A program made the translations under genes and the position numbers. This document shows, one piece after another, positions 54,136-63,466 of a stretch of 64,000 nucleotides of DNA. Numbering within the stretch: the first letter of the stretch is position 1; each line of letters begins with the position of its first letter. The stretch lies in contig NZ_CP014306.1 in the NCBI RefSeq assembly GCF_001557535.2, positions 372,001 to 436,000 on the forward strand, given 5' to 3'. This stretch comes from Burkholderia sp. PAMC 26561. GTDB lineage: Bacteria > Pseudomonadota > Gammaproteobacteria > Burkholderiales > Burkholderiaceae. The notes under the pieces were generated by a model. It had not been told where the DNA came from and did no database searches. It saw only the letters and a program-made list of their open reading frames with translations.

Positions 54136-55629
54136 TCAAACCGTGGATTTCACGCGTCGTTTCAGACGCGTACTCAACTCGCGAACGAAGCTGCGCGCCA
54201 TGGAGCGCAGCGCGGGTCGCGTCAACAGGGAACAGCCGGCATTGAGGCCTGCAATAACGAACGCCGCGGCAATTGACTGCAACGGGTATTCAATTGGATC
54301 GATGAGGTAAGCGACACCGAGTCCCGCAACAAGAAACGCGAGGTGCAGGAGCATGTCGGCGGCGATTGGCCGGGCGTTGACGCGTGAGATCCACAGCAGC
54401 AGACCGTAGTCGACGAGCGAACGCGCGACGACCACGCTCGCCGCGCCGATGGGACCGAAGTGCGCAATACCGAACCACAGCGCCGTCACGAAGAACGGCA
54501 GTTGCACGAGGCCGATGCGCGCGGCTGTAGCGGGATTGATCTGCGACTGGATCATGATGCGTGTGACGCTTGCCTGCCCGACAAGCCACACGCCGATGAT
54601 CAGGATCCGGCCAACGGGTGCGCTCGCGATGGCGATTTCCTGCCCGACCCACAGATGCAGAAACGGTGCGAGCACGAGCATCACGAACAACGCGATCGGT
54701 GTGAACACTCCGTTCAGGAACTCGAGCGACTGGCGGACCATTGCATCGGCGTGATCGCGCTTGATTGCCGACAGCCGCGGAAACAACGTGCGCACCAGCG
54801 AATTCGGCAACATGTTCAAACGCGTGACGAGGTTCTGCGGCACCGTGTAGTAGGTGACGAACCGCGCGCCGAGATTTGCGCCGAGAAGGATGCGATCGAG
54901 CGAATCGGTGATCATGCTGGAGATGGTTGCAACCAGCATCCATCCGCCGAACTTGAACAAACCGCCGGCCACGCCAAGTTGCGGCCATTCGATGCGTTTG
55001 ATGTCGAGCACCTTGATGCTCGCGCGGGCAAGCAGCACGACCGCGATAACACGGGCGACCACGGCGGCGGCAAGCACCGTCTGCAAGTTCGGCGCGATCT
55101 TCCATGCAGCGGCGAGCGGCAACAACTGGAAGAGGAACGTGCCGATTGTCTGGTTCGTGTTGTAGATACCGAAGCGTTCGACGCCGTTGATGGCGCCCGC
55201 GCATACCCATGAAACGTTTGCGATGGGGATGGCGAGCGCGAGCCACGGAAGCGCGTGATAGACCTCGCGCTGCATGTACGGGGATGTGTGTGCCACGTAG
55301 GCCGTGTAGGCGAATGCGCCGAAGTAGATCAGCGCTCCGCCGATGATTCCCGTGCCCAGGTTGAGCCAGATGGCGCTCCAGAAAACGCGCGAGCGGGCTT
55401 CGGGGTCGTTTGCTGCGTGCGCCTTCGAAATTTGATGCTGCGCGGCCATGCCCATGCCGAGATCGAGAATGCCGAAGTAGCCGATAAGCGTCCAGACGAG
55501 GCTGATGACGCCATAGCGTTCGACACCTACGAGATGGATGTAGGCAGGTACGGTGATCAGGGAGACGAAGGTGGGCAGCACCAGTCCCGAGAAGTTGATC
55601 GCCATGTTTTTGATTAACGATTTTTCCAT
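54136..55629 (-). CDS. Polysaccharide flippase (third Wzx, BceQ type)
   Basis: This 497-aa MOP-superfamily exporter has about 12-14 helices. It begins IKNMAINFSGLVLPTFVSLI and has GMGMAAQHQISKAHAANDPE (about 58), then a central TDSLDRILLGANLGARFVTYYT typical of PST-family flippases. It would flip the lipid-linked unit assembled by the double GT. Its stop lies 15 bases before the double GT start, so the pair is an operon transcribed leftward. Composite repeat 2 lies directly upstream of its ATG (55629), so its promoter must sit within or beyond the repeat. Confidence 0.88.
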   Translation of the reverse strand: MEKSLIKNMAINFSGLVLPTFVSLITVPAYIHLVGVERYGVISLVWTLIGYFGILDLGMGMAAQHQISKAHAANDPEARSRVFWSAIWLNLGTGIIGGALIYFGAFAYTAYVAHTSPYMQREVYHALPWLALAIPIANVSWVCAGAINGVERFGIYNTNQTIGTFLFQLLPLAAAWKIAPNLQTVLAAAVVARVIAVVLLARASIKVLDIKRIEWPQLGVAGGLFKFGGWMLVATISSMITDSLDRILLGANLGARFVTYYTVPQNLVTRLNMLPNSLVRTLFPRLSAIKRDHADAMVRQSLEFLNGVFTPIALFVMLVLAPFLHLWVGQEIAIASAPVGRILIIGVWLVGQASVTRIMIQSQINPATAARIGLVQLPFFVTALWFGIAHFGPIGAASVVVARSLVDYGLLLWISRVNARPIAADMLLHLAFLVAGLGVAYLIDPIEYPLQSIAAAFVIAGLNAGCSLLTRPALRSMARSFVRELSTRLKRRVKSTV

Positions 55630-55680
55630 CGGGGGCGGGTCGTTGGCTGTTGGTTTTAGGAGGTTTTTGGGTGTTGTGGG

Positions 55681-56448
55681 GCGGGGTTAATGCCGGGTTG
55701 TTGCTCTTAATTTTTTCTCGGGTTTCTCGTTAGTAATCCTCTTTATCGCCGTTAGCCATTGTGCGTGGCGGCACTTCATTTCTTTTTCCAACGGCGAAAA
55801 AGAAACGAAGCAAAGAAAACGCCTCTCAACCGCTAATTCTTAAGTGTCCCGAGCGTGCACGTTTATCTGTTTGGTACTTCAGAAGCACGCTCGACGCCGG
55901 ACTTCAGAACACTTGAAACCCTCCCCCTCCGTCAACGGCAACCCACACGCTTCGCCACCAGTGTGGGAATCCACTAATCAGGCTTCCGCGCTTACGCGCG
56001 CCGGCGCCCAAACCGAAGGGTCGGCTGTACTAGTTCCGTTGTGTGCCGTGCTTGCCGGCCCCCCGGCGGCGAGGTCTTGGGCAAGTTCAAATGCTGTAGA
56101 GCCGTTATGAGTTGAACGGTTGTTATGCGTTGCGCAGGTTTCCGTATTGACTGCCACAATTACTGGTGGCGAAGCGTGTGGGTATCCGTGTTCGGAGGGG
56201 GAGGTTTTCAACTGTTCGGGGTTATGGCGGTAACCGTTCTTCTGAAGTACCAAACAGTTCAAAACTGCACGCTCGGGACACTTATGTGCCGTCGTTTGAA
56301 AGGCGTTTTCTTTGCTTCGTTTCTTTTTCGCCGTTGGAAAAAGAAATGAAGTGCCGCCACGCACAGTGGCTAATAGTGCTAAAGAGAACGACTAACAATG
56401 AACGCGCGCAGACTCAGAAAGCAGCAACCCGGCACCAACCCCACCCCA
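55681..56448. repeat. Composite inverted-repeat element 2 (spacer and inner arms inverted)
   Basis: The arms lie at 55681-55962 and 56162-56448, with palindromes at 55774-55810 and 56315-56351. The spacer (55963-56161) matches the reverse complement of the spacers in elements 1 and 3 (GTGGGAATCCACTAATCAGG at its left edge, TTTCCGTATTGACTGCCAC at its right). The outer arm markers stay as in the other elements: CTAATTCTTAAGTG at left, ACTTATGTGCCGTCG at right. The inner arm markers are exchanged: GTCAACGGCAACCCACAC now on the left and the complement of GAACACGGATACCCACAC on the right. Confidence 0.85.
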
Positions 56449-56471
56449 CACTTCCACCCCCCCAGAGACCC

Positions 56472-58724
56472 TTACGGTCTCCACCTGTACATCATCACCT
56501 TCCCCCGCGCATCCTCTTCTACAAAAATCAAATACTCACCATTAGCCTGCCGGCTAGCACTAATCCCATTCGGCACATCAACCCACCCAGACGCACCCCC
56601 CACTTCCGGCCCCGGCTTGATCACTCCAACTTCACGCCCCGTATCCTTCTCATACACATGAACCATCCCGACCGGCTCTATCGAAAAGAGATACTTGCCC
56701 TCCACCGTCAGCCCGATCGTGGTCGCAAGCGGCTTGCTCTTCGTATCCCACGGCAACGCAATCGAATAACGCTGCTTTGGCGTGTCCGAAGACCAACGGT
56801 CATAGCGCACCAGGCGTCGACCCACTTCCTTCCAGTACCCACGATCAAACGGCTCGTCGGCGGTGTATCCCGTCAGGTACATCGTGTCGGTATCGGCCTC
56901 GTATATGGCGCGCTTCACCACGTTGAACGACGCAGGCATCGGATAGTTTTGCGCGTTGTTGTACGTGTAAAGCGGATTGCCTACCTTGTCCACACCGCCA
57001 TACCTGAAGCGATTGATGCCGCTCGAATCGCTCGTGTGCCAGATGTCACCCTTGGTGTCGACCCACCATCCCCAACCGCCCGGATTGGGCAGCATCGCGC
57101 TGTTCGACTCGAACTCGTTCGGCTCGAAGCGGCCGTTGCCGTTGTCATCGCGCCAGATCCAGTCGCCGCCAGCCGGATGATTCGGGATGTTCGCGGCGCC
57201 ACGTTCGCGACCAGCGAAATACCCCGAAGGAATGGCCAGTTCACCATCGCGCTTTGCATCGAACCGATAAATCTTCAGGTGATCCGAATACATGTCGGTC
57301 AGATACAGGAACGTCCGGCCGTCGAGCTTGCGGGCGATCGGCTGGCCCGGCCAGTCATCCACGCTGAAACTCGGGTCCTCGGGATACTTGAAACGCCCCG
57401 ATAGAAACCCCGCGTACTTCCATTCCTGTCCCACCGGTTTCGATAAATCCAGTTCAAAACGCTTGTTGCCGGTGTACACGCTGTTCGGCCGCGACGGATC
57501 CATCCACGCGCCGTCCACGAACAACAAGCCCTGCACTTCCCATAACTGCTTGCCATCTGGCGCGTAGCTTTCGAGCGTGGCGCCAAGCCCCGCGCCCGTC
57601 GACCCCTGGCGCACGCCAATGCCGTTCGTCGATACATAGATGTTGCCCGCCGCGTCGGCGCCCACGCCCGTCAGTCCATTGAAACGCTGCGGGCCAGGCT
57701 TGCCCGCGACGCCAGAGAAAATTCCGCCTCGCTCACCCAGCGCGCCCGTCTCGCGATACTTGTTCGCCCCGCCATCGCGCGTAAAAATCAACACCTGTTG
57801 ACGTGGGCCGTTGTCTGCGACCAGCAAACGCCCTTGCGTATCGACAGCGACATCTACTGCATCCGTGCCGGTCGCGAACGCCGGCGCATCGTCGATCACC
57901 GCACCCGCCGGCGTGTAATGCGCGAGCCGCGCCTTTGCGCCTTGCGTGTTGGTCAGCGCCCAAAGCGTGCCGTCCTTCGCGAGCGCGAGACGCCCCGGTT
58001 GCGGCGCGCTCCAGTTGCTCTTTTGCTGCATCGTTTCGGCGTCGTACACTTCGATGCGATTCGCCGATGTGTTCGCGACATATAACAACGCATCGGTCGC
58101 CGCCAACCCGCCCACGTCCTGCCTGAACTCGGCCTTCGGTGCGCCCCGCTTCTCATCCGGCGCCTCGTTGACCATCAGGAACGCGGCCGCAAGCTGGGCG
58201 TGCCCGTCGGCTTTATCGGCGGCGAGGCTCGCCTGGAATGTGGCGGGCCGCTTCATATCGGCAAGTTCACGGCGCGACACGCCGAACCACTGCTTGCCCT
58301 TCGGCGGCCATACACCCGGCTTCGACAGACCGCCGCGTTCATTGCCTACGGCGACCGCCACAAACACATAGCGCTTGTTGATCGCTATTGCGTTGCCGCC
58401 GTAATGGCCCCAGCCGTGTGTGCCATCGGCTCTGCCGAGCACCTTGCCGTTCTTGTAGACACTGACCTCGGCGCCGCTCTCGTCCCACGGCGAGTTGGTG
58501 AACACGCGGCCGTCCGGGGCCACGGCGATCGCGGTGATGTTGATCTGCGTCCATGCGCCATCGCCGAAACCGAACGTGTTGCCAATCCAGGATGTGCGCG
58601 CCTGCAGCACCGTCGCCGGCGCCACGTACGCCGGATATGCCGGAGCCGCTGCCGCCACGCCAAGCGCACCCACCACTACGAACCGCGAAACAACAACTGA
58701 AAAACGATGCAAAGTGCGAAGCAA
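56472..58724 (-). CDS. Secreted beta-propeller (NHL-like) protein with an EF-hand-like loop
   Basis: This 750-aa exported protein has a signal peptide with basic LRTLHRF, hydrophobic FVVVGALGVAAAA and cleavage near APAYPAY. The body is a series of about 40-70-residue blade-like repeats (ITAIAVAPDGRVFTNS; GLAATDALLYVANTSANRIE; AVDVAVDTQGRLLVADNG; GVGADAAGNIYVSTNG; WGWWVDTKGDIWHTSD). Near residue 523 lies DDNGNGRFEPNEFE, a Ca-binding EF-hand/dockerin-like loop. I chose a TTG start at 58724 because GGAG lies 8 bases before it; an ATG at 58790 would put 22 polar residues ahead of the signal. A surface role, such as polymer binding or processing, fits the locus but is not established. Confidence 0.75.
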   Translation of the reverse strand: MLRTLHRFSVVVSRFVVVGALGVAAAAPAYPAYVAPATVLQARTSWIGNTFGFGDGAWTQINITAIAVAPDGRVFTNSPWDESGAEVSVYKNGKVLGRADGTHGWGHYGGNAIAINKRYVFVAVAVGNERGGLSKPGVWPPKGKQWFGVSRRELADMKRPATFQASLAADKADGHAQLAAAFLMVNEAPDEKRGAPKAEFRQDVGGLAATDALLYVANTSANRIEVYDAETMQQKSNWSAPQPGRLALAKDGTLWALTNTQGAKARLAHYTPAGAVIDDAPAFATGTDAVDVAVDTQGRLLVADNGPRQQVLIFTRDGGANKYRETGALGERGGIFSGVAGKPGPQRFNGLTGVGADAAGNIYVSTNGIGVRQGSTGAGLGATLESYAPDGKQLWEVQGLLFVDGAWMDPSRPNSVYTGNKRFELDLSKPVGQEWKYAGFLSGRFKYPEDPSFSVDDWPGQPIARKLDGRTFLYLTDMYSDHLKIYRFDAKRDGELAIPSGYFAGRERGAANIPNHPAGGDWIWRDDNGNGRFEPNEFESNSAMLPNPGGWGWWVDTKGDIWHTSDSSGINRFRYGGVDKVGNPLYTYNNAQNYPMPASFNVVKRAIYEADTDTMYLTGYTADEPFDRGYWKEVGRRLVRYDRWSSDTPKQRYSIALPWDTKSKPLATTIGLTVEGKYLFSIEPVGMVHVYEKDTGREVGVIKPGPEVGGASGWVDVPNGISASRQANGEYLIFVEEDARGKVMMYRWRP

Positions 58725-59381
58725 GAGGTTTTCTCCATCTGAGAGCGGCCGGCTCTGCTCGATCGGCCAATGGAGCAGTAGAGGCGTCACGGCCGTTACT
58801 CGGGTTAATCAAGCCTACCGTTCAAATATTGCAAAAAAATCTGAAATAAATGGAAGGTGAAATGAGAACTGGTGGGTCGGAATTCCGGTCCGACTTATTT
58901 TGTTCAAAAAAATTGTTTCGAAAAGTAATAGCGCGCTTGACTCAGGGCGCTTACAAAACGCCGTTGGATGCCATGACAAGCAAGGGGCCACCAAATATTT
59001 CCATAATTGTTTCGCCATAGAATTAATGACGATTTTGCGCGATTTATCTGTGCGGCCCGCATCGGAACGGTGGAGATCACGCGCGGGAGCTTCACATTCC
59101 AAAACCGCTCAACCCGATTTCAACGAGTTTTCCAGCCGTTTCCCGGCGCGAGCCCCACTGCCGCTGCAGCGAATAATCCGGTTTGTTCTGTCCCCTTGCG
59201 TAATGACCCGCATGTTAAAATTCTCGGCTGAATCGATGCGAAAAATGGCCCCGGCACCTCGTTGGCGCGCAGCACGAAGCTTGCTTACCAATAACTTGCT
59301 CAAGGGTCGCCATGTCGGAATGGCGCAAACAGAAGGCGCTGCAATCCACCCGCGACATGATCGCCGCACATACCAAGCGCA
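58725..59381. other. Divergent intergenic region between propeller gene and rmd
   Basis: About 650 bases, notably AT-rich at 58820-59010, with an inverted repeat GTCGGA / TCCGAC near 58876-58894. It should contain divergent promoters. No gene was seen. Confidence 0.4.
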
Positions 59382-60350
59382 ATGAACGACACAAAACATC
59401 CTGATGGCGGCAAGAAGCGTCGCCGCGCTCTCATCACGGGTCTTTCGGGATTCACCGGACGCCACATGGCTGAGCGTCTGCTGGACGAAGGCTACGACGT
59501 GTGGGGCACGACCTCGCCGGCATCGGAAGCCGATGTACCGGGGACGACCGGCGTGCCGGTCGATCTCCTGGATCTCGACGCCGTGCGCGCTTGCGTGTCC
59601 GACGCGAATCCGGACGTCGTCGTGCATCTGGCCGGTCTTGCGCACGTTACCGGCAATCCGCCGACACAAAGTTATCTCGTCAACATCATGGGATCGCGCA
59701 ATCTGCTCGATGCCCTTGCGCTCCTCGATAAAAAACCTCGTGCGGTGCTGATGGCGAGCACATCGAATGTGTATGGCAACGCGAACGTGGAAGTCATCGA
59801 CGAGAACGTGCCGCTCAATCCCGGCAACGACTACGCAGTCAGCAAGCTCGCCATGGAGAACATGGCGCGTTTATGGCTCGACCGCCTGCCTATTTTCTTT
59901 ACGCGGCCGTTCAACTACACGGGAGTCGGCCAGGGCGAAGATTTCCTGTTGCCCAAGATCGTCAATCACCACGCGCGCCACGAACAAAAAATGTCGCTGG
60001 GTAACCTCGCGGTGAGCCGTGATTTTTCCGATGTCCGCGATGTCGTCGAGGTCTACACGCAATTGATCGAAAAAGCGCCCGTGGGCGAAGCGTTCAACAC
60101 GTGTTCCGGTATCGGCCATTCGCTTGGTGAAATCCTCGGCATGATGCGCCGTATCGCGGGGTACGAAATCGAGGTGTTCGTCGACCCTCGCTTCATGCGC
60201 CGCAATGAGATTGCGAAGCTCGTTGGTTCGAATGTCAAGTTGCGTCGTGCGATTGGCCGCGTGCCGATTACGCCGATCTACGACACGCTCGAGTGGATGT
60301 ACAACCACGCGCGTGCAAAATTTGAAAGCGCGGCGACCGTCAAGACGTAA
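59382..60350 (+). CDS. rmd: GDP-6-deoxy-D-mannose reductase (GDP-D-rhamnose forming)
   Basis: This 322-aa extended SDR resembles RMD/BceM, which reduces GDP-4-keto-6-deoxy-D-mannose to GDP-D-rhamnose. Visible motifs are ALITGLSGFTGRHMAERL (NAD(P) loop, about residue 16), VVHLAGLAHVTG (about 84), MASTSNVYGNAN (about 125), DYAVSKLAMENMA (Y-x3-K, about 150) and TRPFNYTGVGQGEDFLLPKI (about 180). It is an isolated + strand gene whose end overlaps the convergent LysR gene by 11 bases. No gmd is adjacent; the only gmd in the window (30535) is paired with fcl. RMD versus another GDP-hexose reductase is inferred from overall resemblance. Confidence 0.82.
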   Translation: MNDTKHPDGGKKRRRALITGLSGFTGRHMAERLLDEGYDVWGTTSPASEADVPGTTGVPVDLLDLDAVRACVSDANPDVVVHLAGLAHVTGNPPTQSYLVNIMGSRNLLDALALLDKKPRAVLMASTSNVYGNANVEVIDENVPLNPGNDYAVSKLAMENMARLWLDRLPIFFTRPFNYTGVGQGEDFLLPKIVNHHARHEQKMSLGNLAVSRDFSDVRDVVEVYTQLIEKAPVGEAFNTCSGIGHSLGEILGMMRRIAGYEIEVFVDPRFMRRNEIAKLVGSNVKLRRAIGRVPITPIYDTLEWMYNHARAKFESAATVKT

Positions 60351-61335
60351 CGTGCCCGTTCCTGACTTGCCCGTTAGGCGGCGAGTGGTCTGCAAGCCGC
60401 GTCTGGCCGGCAAGCGGATCGTCCGCAGGCACTTGCAGCGATGATTGGCGCCTATACACCTCTGCTATCCATTCAATAAACACTTTCACGCGACGCGGCT
60501 GATGCCGGTTGGCCGCGTAAAGAATGGACACGATCCGCGGGTACGATGGATACGCCTGCAGCACCTCGCGCAGGTCCCCGCTTTCCACATACGATGTCAG
60601 CGTGTAGCCCGACGCCTGGATCAGTCCAAGTCCTTTCAAGCCACATTCCACGTACGATTCGGCGTCGTTCACGGCGAGCATCGCCTTGAGTGGAACGGTG
60701 CGCGTTTCCCCGTCCACGACGAATTCCCATGGCCTGACGCGTCCCGTCTTGCTTACCAGATAGTCCACACAATAATGATTCTCGAGATCCTCGAGCGTCT
60801 TCGGTTCGCCGTATTTCTCGATATACGATGGCGCCGCGACCGTGATTTGCGAATATCGTCCGATGGTCTTCGCGACCAGGCCAATATCGCCGACAGCGCC
60901 TACGCGGATCACGCAATCGACACCGGCTTCGATGATGTCGACTTGTTTATCGGTGAGACTCATTTCTACCCGGATATCCGGGTAGGCCGCGAAAAATTCC
61001 GGCAGCGCGCCGATGATCGTGCTTTTCGCCATGAGAGCTGGCAGGCTGACGCGCACGGTCCCTTTCGGGCTGAGTTTCGAGCGTGAGAGCACGGATTCCA
61101 TGTCATCGACTTCGCCGAGGACGCGCACGCAGCGCTCGTAATAGATTTCGCCGTCTTCGGTGATGCTGATGCTGCGCGTGGTGCGGTTGAGCAGGCGCGC
61201 GCCGAGGTGAGCTTCGAGGGCTTGCACGGTGCGTGAGACGCTGGCGGCGGGAAGGCGCAAGGCATCGGCGGCCTTCGAGAAGCTGCCGCTCTCGACGACA
61301 CGGACGAAGACTTTCATCGCTAGGAAACGGTCCAT
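60340..61335 (-). CDS. LysR-family transcriptional regulator
   Basis: This 331-aa regulator has an N-terminal winged helix-turn-helix (FVRVVESGSFSKAADALRLP; SVSRTVQALEAHLGARLLNR) and a substrate-binding domain (about 90-295). It ends in a C-terminal tail about 30 residues longer than usual (DDPLAGQTRLADHSPPNG). It overlaps the end of rmd by 11 bases in convergent orientation. A composite repeat and a G-rich tract lie directly upstream, so its promoter is in or next to them. Regulation of rmd or other EPS genes is possible but not shown; LysR proteins often act on divergently oriented neighbours, which it lacks here. Confidence 0.88.
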   Translation of the reverse strand: MDRFLAMKVFVRVVESGSFSKAADALRLPAASVSRTVQALEAHLGARLLNRTTRSISITEDGEIYYERCVRVLGEVDDMESVLSRSKLSPKGTVRVSLPALMAKSTIIGALPEFFAAYPDIRVEMSLTDKQVDIIEAGVDCVIRVGAVGDIGLVAKTIGRYSQITVAAPSYIEKYGEPKTLEDLENHYCVDYLVSKTGRVRPWEFVVDGETRTVPLKAMLAVNDAESYVECGLKGLGLIQASGYTLTSYVESGDLREVLQAYPSYPRIVSILYAANRHQPRRVKVFIEWIAEVYRRQSSLQVPADDPLAGQTRLADHSPPNGQVRNGHVTS

Positions 61336-61440
61336 GGATGGGGGTTCCAGGCTAGAGGTTATACGGGGAGGCGCTGGGCGCGCGGGCCCTGAAAGATGAA
61401 TATTACGATGGAAATGGGAATGGGGCGTTGGATGGGCGGG

Positions 61441-61469
61441 GCGGGGGTGGGGCGGGGGTGGGGCGGGGT
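61441..61469. repeat. Tandem 11-bp G-rich repeat (GCGGGGGTGGG x2.6)
   Basis: Two full and one partial 11-bp units border the left arm of composite repeat 3, as the GGGTGGC tandem borders repeat 1. It is a potential G-quadruplex former. Confidence 0.75.
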
Positions 61470-61470
61470 A

Positions 61471-62246
61471 GCGGTCGGGGGTGATGCCGGGTTGTTGCTC
61501 TTCAGGTCTTCGCGCGTTCCGTTCTAGCTGATTTTTTTCGCACTATTAGCCACTGTCCGTGGCGGGACTTCATTTCTTTTTCCAACGGCGAAAAAGAAAC
61601 GAAGCAAAGAAAACGCCTCTCAACCGCTAATTCTTAAGTGTCCCGAGCGTGCGGTTTTGAACTGTTTGGTACTTCAGAAGAACGGTTACCGCCATAACCA
61701 CCAACACTTGAACCCCTCCCCCTCCGTCAACAGATACCCACACGCTTCGCCACCAGTAACTGTGGCAGTCAATACGGAAACCTGGCCCACACATAACAAC
61801 GGGCGGATCCCATAACGGCTTCACAACAATTTGAATTTGCCTAAGACTTCGCCATCGATGATCCCAAACGAGCACGGGCGCAACGTAACCAGTACAGCCC
61901 CACCCCTCCGTTTGGGCGCCAGCGCGCAGCGCGGAGGCCTAATTAGCGGATTCCCACACTGGTGGCGAAGCGTGTGGGTTGCCGTTGACGGAGGGGGAGG
62001 GTTTCAAGTGTTCTTGATTGCGGCGTCGAGCGTTCTTGTGAAGTACCAAACAGTCTGGAACTGCACGCTCGGGACACTTATGTGCCATCGGTGGAGAGGC
62101 GTTTTCTTTGCTTCGTTTCTTTTTCGCCGTTGGAAAAAGAAATGAAGTCCCGCCACGCACAGTGGCTAATAGTGCTAAAAAAATCAGCCAAGACGTAACG
62201 CGCGAAGACCTAAAGAGTAGCAACCCAGCATCAAACCCCCACCGCA
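61471..62246. repeat. Composite inverted-repeat element 3 (complete)
   Basis: The arms lie at 61471-61757 and 61958-62246 with a 200-bp spacer (61758-61957) in the same orientation as in element 1. Palindromes lie at 61568-61604 and 62111-62147. Outer markers CTAATTCTTAAGTG (left) and ACTTATGTGCCATCGG (right) and inner markers are in the same arrangement as element 1. It lies between the LysR gene and the GT4 gene at 62260, both on the minus strand. Confidence 0.85.
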
Positions 62247-62259
62247 GCACAAGACCAAC

Positions 62260-63426
62260 TCAATGCAAAACCCCCACCTCAATAGCCTCGCTATAAACCG
62301 AAGCCACGCGGCGAGCGATCACCGGCGTATCGAAATTAGCCTTGGCATAATCCCGACAAGCTTGCTCGCTTGGCAAAACAAGCGACCCATCGAGCGCACC
62401 GATCAACCCCTCGGCGATCGCATCAACCCCTGTAGAAGGCAAAACAAGATTCCCTGACAAAGGCGCAACCGCCTCCGGCAACCCGCCAACCGGCGTAACC
62501 AGCACCGGCGTGCCAGACGCCAGCGACTCCACCGTAATCAACCCGAACCCCTCGAGCGCAACCGTCGGCACGATACTCACATCAGCCGCCCGATAAAGCG
62601 CCGCCAAATGCCGATCAGGCACAAACCCGAGAAGACGCACGTTATCGTCGAGACCGGCTTCGGTAATGCGCGCCTGCAGCTCTTCAGCTAGCCGCCCCTT
62701 CCCCGCGATCAGCAACAACACATCGGGCTGCTTCGCCTTCACGCGCTTCATCGCTTCAATAAGATCTTCCAGTCCCATGCGCCGCACGAGTCGCCGCACT
62801 GCAAGCACGACCGGACGATCCTGCGGAAGCTGCAAACGCCGGCGCGCATCGGCACGGCTCAACGGCACGTTGAACTGCGAAACATCTACACATCCCGGCA
62901 CCACGCGAATCCGGTCTGCAGGAATGGAATATCGCGACTGCAAGATCTCGCCGAATGCCTCCGATAAAACAATTAGCCGCGTCGAACGCGCATACACACG
63001 TTGCTCGAGCATCCGCTTGGTACGTTGCCCAATGGTGTCCGCGCCTTCGACATGACTCTCGTCGGCCCAAGGTCCCTGGAAATGCGAAACCTGCGGAATG
63101 CCACGCGTGACATCGAGTCCAGGGAATGTATAAAGCGCAAAATGCGACGAGACGACGTCGGGCGTTTCGCGGCTCAGCGAGGCACGCAACGCACGGCGGG
63201 CCGCCATCAGCCGGCGCGGCAACGATTGCGCGGCAGGACCGAAACCGTGAATGGCGCCTTCTGTATCGGATGCGACTCGCGCCGATCCCGCGACCACGCC
63301 ACGCACGGTGACGCCCGCGCCCGGCAGCGCGCCAACCAGCGTGTGATACATGCGGTCGAGACCGCCCGCGCGCTCAGGGAACCAGTGCATCCCGATCTGC
63401 AGCGACTTGATGGCTTGTGTGCTCAT
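62260..63426 (-). CDS. Family 4 glycosyltransferase
   Basis: This 388-aa GT-B enzyme has an N-terminus SLQIGMHWFPERAGGLDRMY (glycine-rich acceptor loop) and a mid-region VVLAVRRLVRRMGLEDLIEA (about 205). The donor motif TVALEGFGLITVESLASGTPV (E-x7-E, about 290) is followed by GGLPEAVAPLSGNL. It is a retaining GT4 of the EPS type. It ends 14 bases from composite repeat 3 and lies 40 bases downstream of another GT4 gene on the same strand, so they likely form an operon running in from the right edge. Donor unknown. Confidence 0.88.
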   Translation of the reverse strand: MSTQAIKSLQIGMHWFPERAGGLDRMYHTLVGALPGAGVTVRGVVAGSARVASDTEGAIHGFGPAAQSLPRRLMAARRALRASLSRETPDVVSSHFALYTFPGLDVTRGIPQVSHFQGPWADESHVEGADTIGQRTKRMLEQRVYARSTRLIVLSEAFGEILQSRYSIPADRIRVVPGCVDVSQFNVPLSRADARRRLQLPQDRPVVLAVRRLVRRMGLEDLIEAMKRVKAKQPDVLLLIAGKGRLAEELQARITEAGLDDNVRLLGFVPDRHLAALYRAADVSIVPTVALEGFGLITVESLASGTPVLVTPVGGLPEAVAPLSGNLVLPSTGVDAIAEGLIGALDGSLVLPSEQACRDYAKANFDTPVIARRVASVYSEAIEVGVLH

Positions 63427-63466
63427 ATCCCTGACCCCGCTTCAATATCGTTGAAAAATAAATTGC

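Noticed and set aside
61831..62145. Open frame ending in RRWKKK within composite repeat 3, and similar frames at 777-1079, 809-1102, 56125-56349 and 61939-62250.
   Set aside because: They lie in the dispersed repeat, differ in length and frame between copies, and have no ribosome binding sites. They are spurious ORFs of a non-coding repeat.
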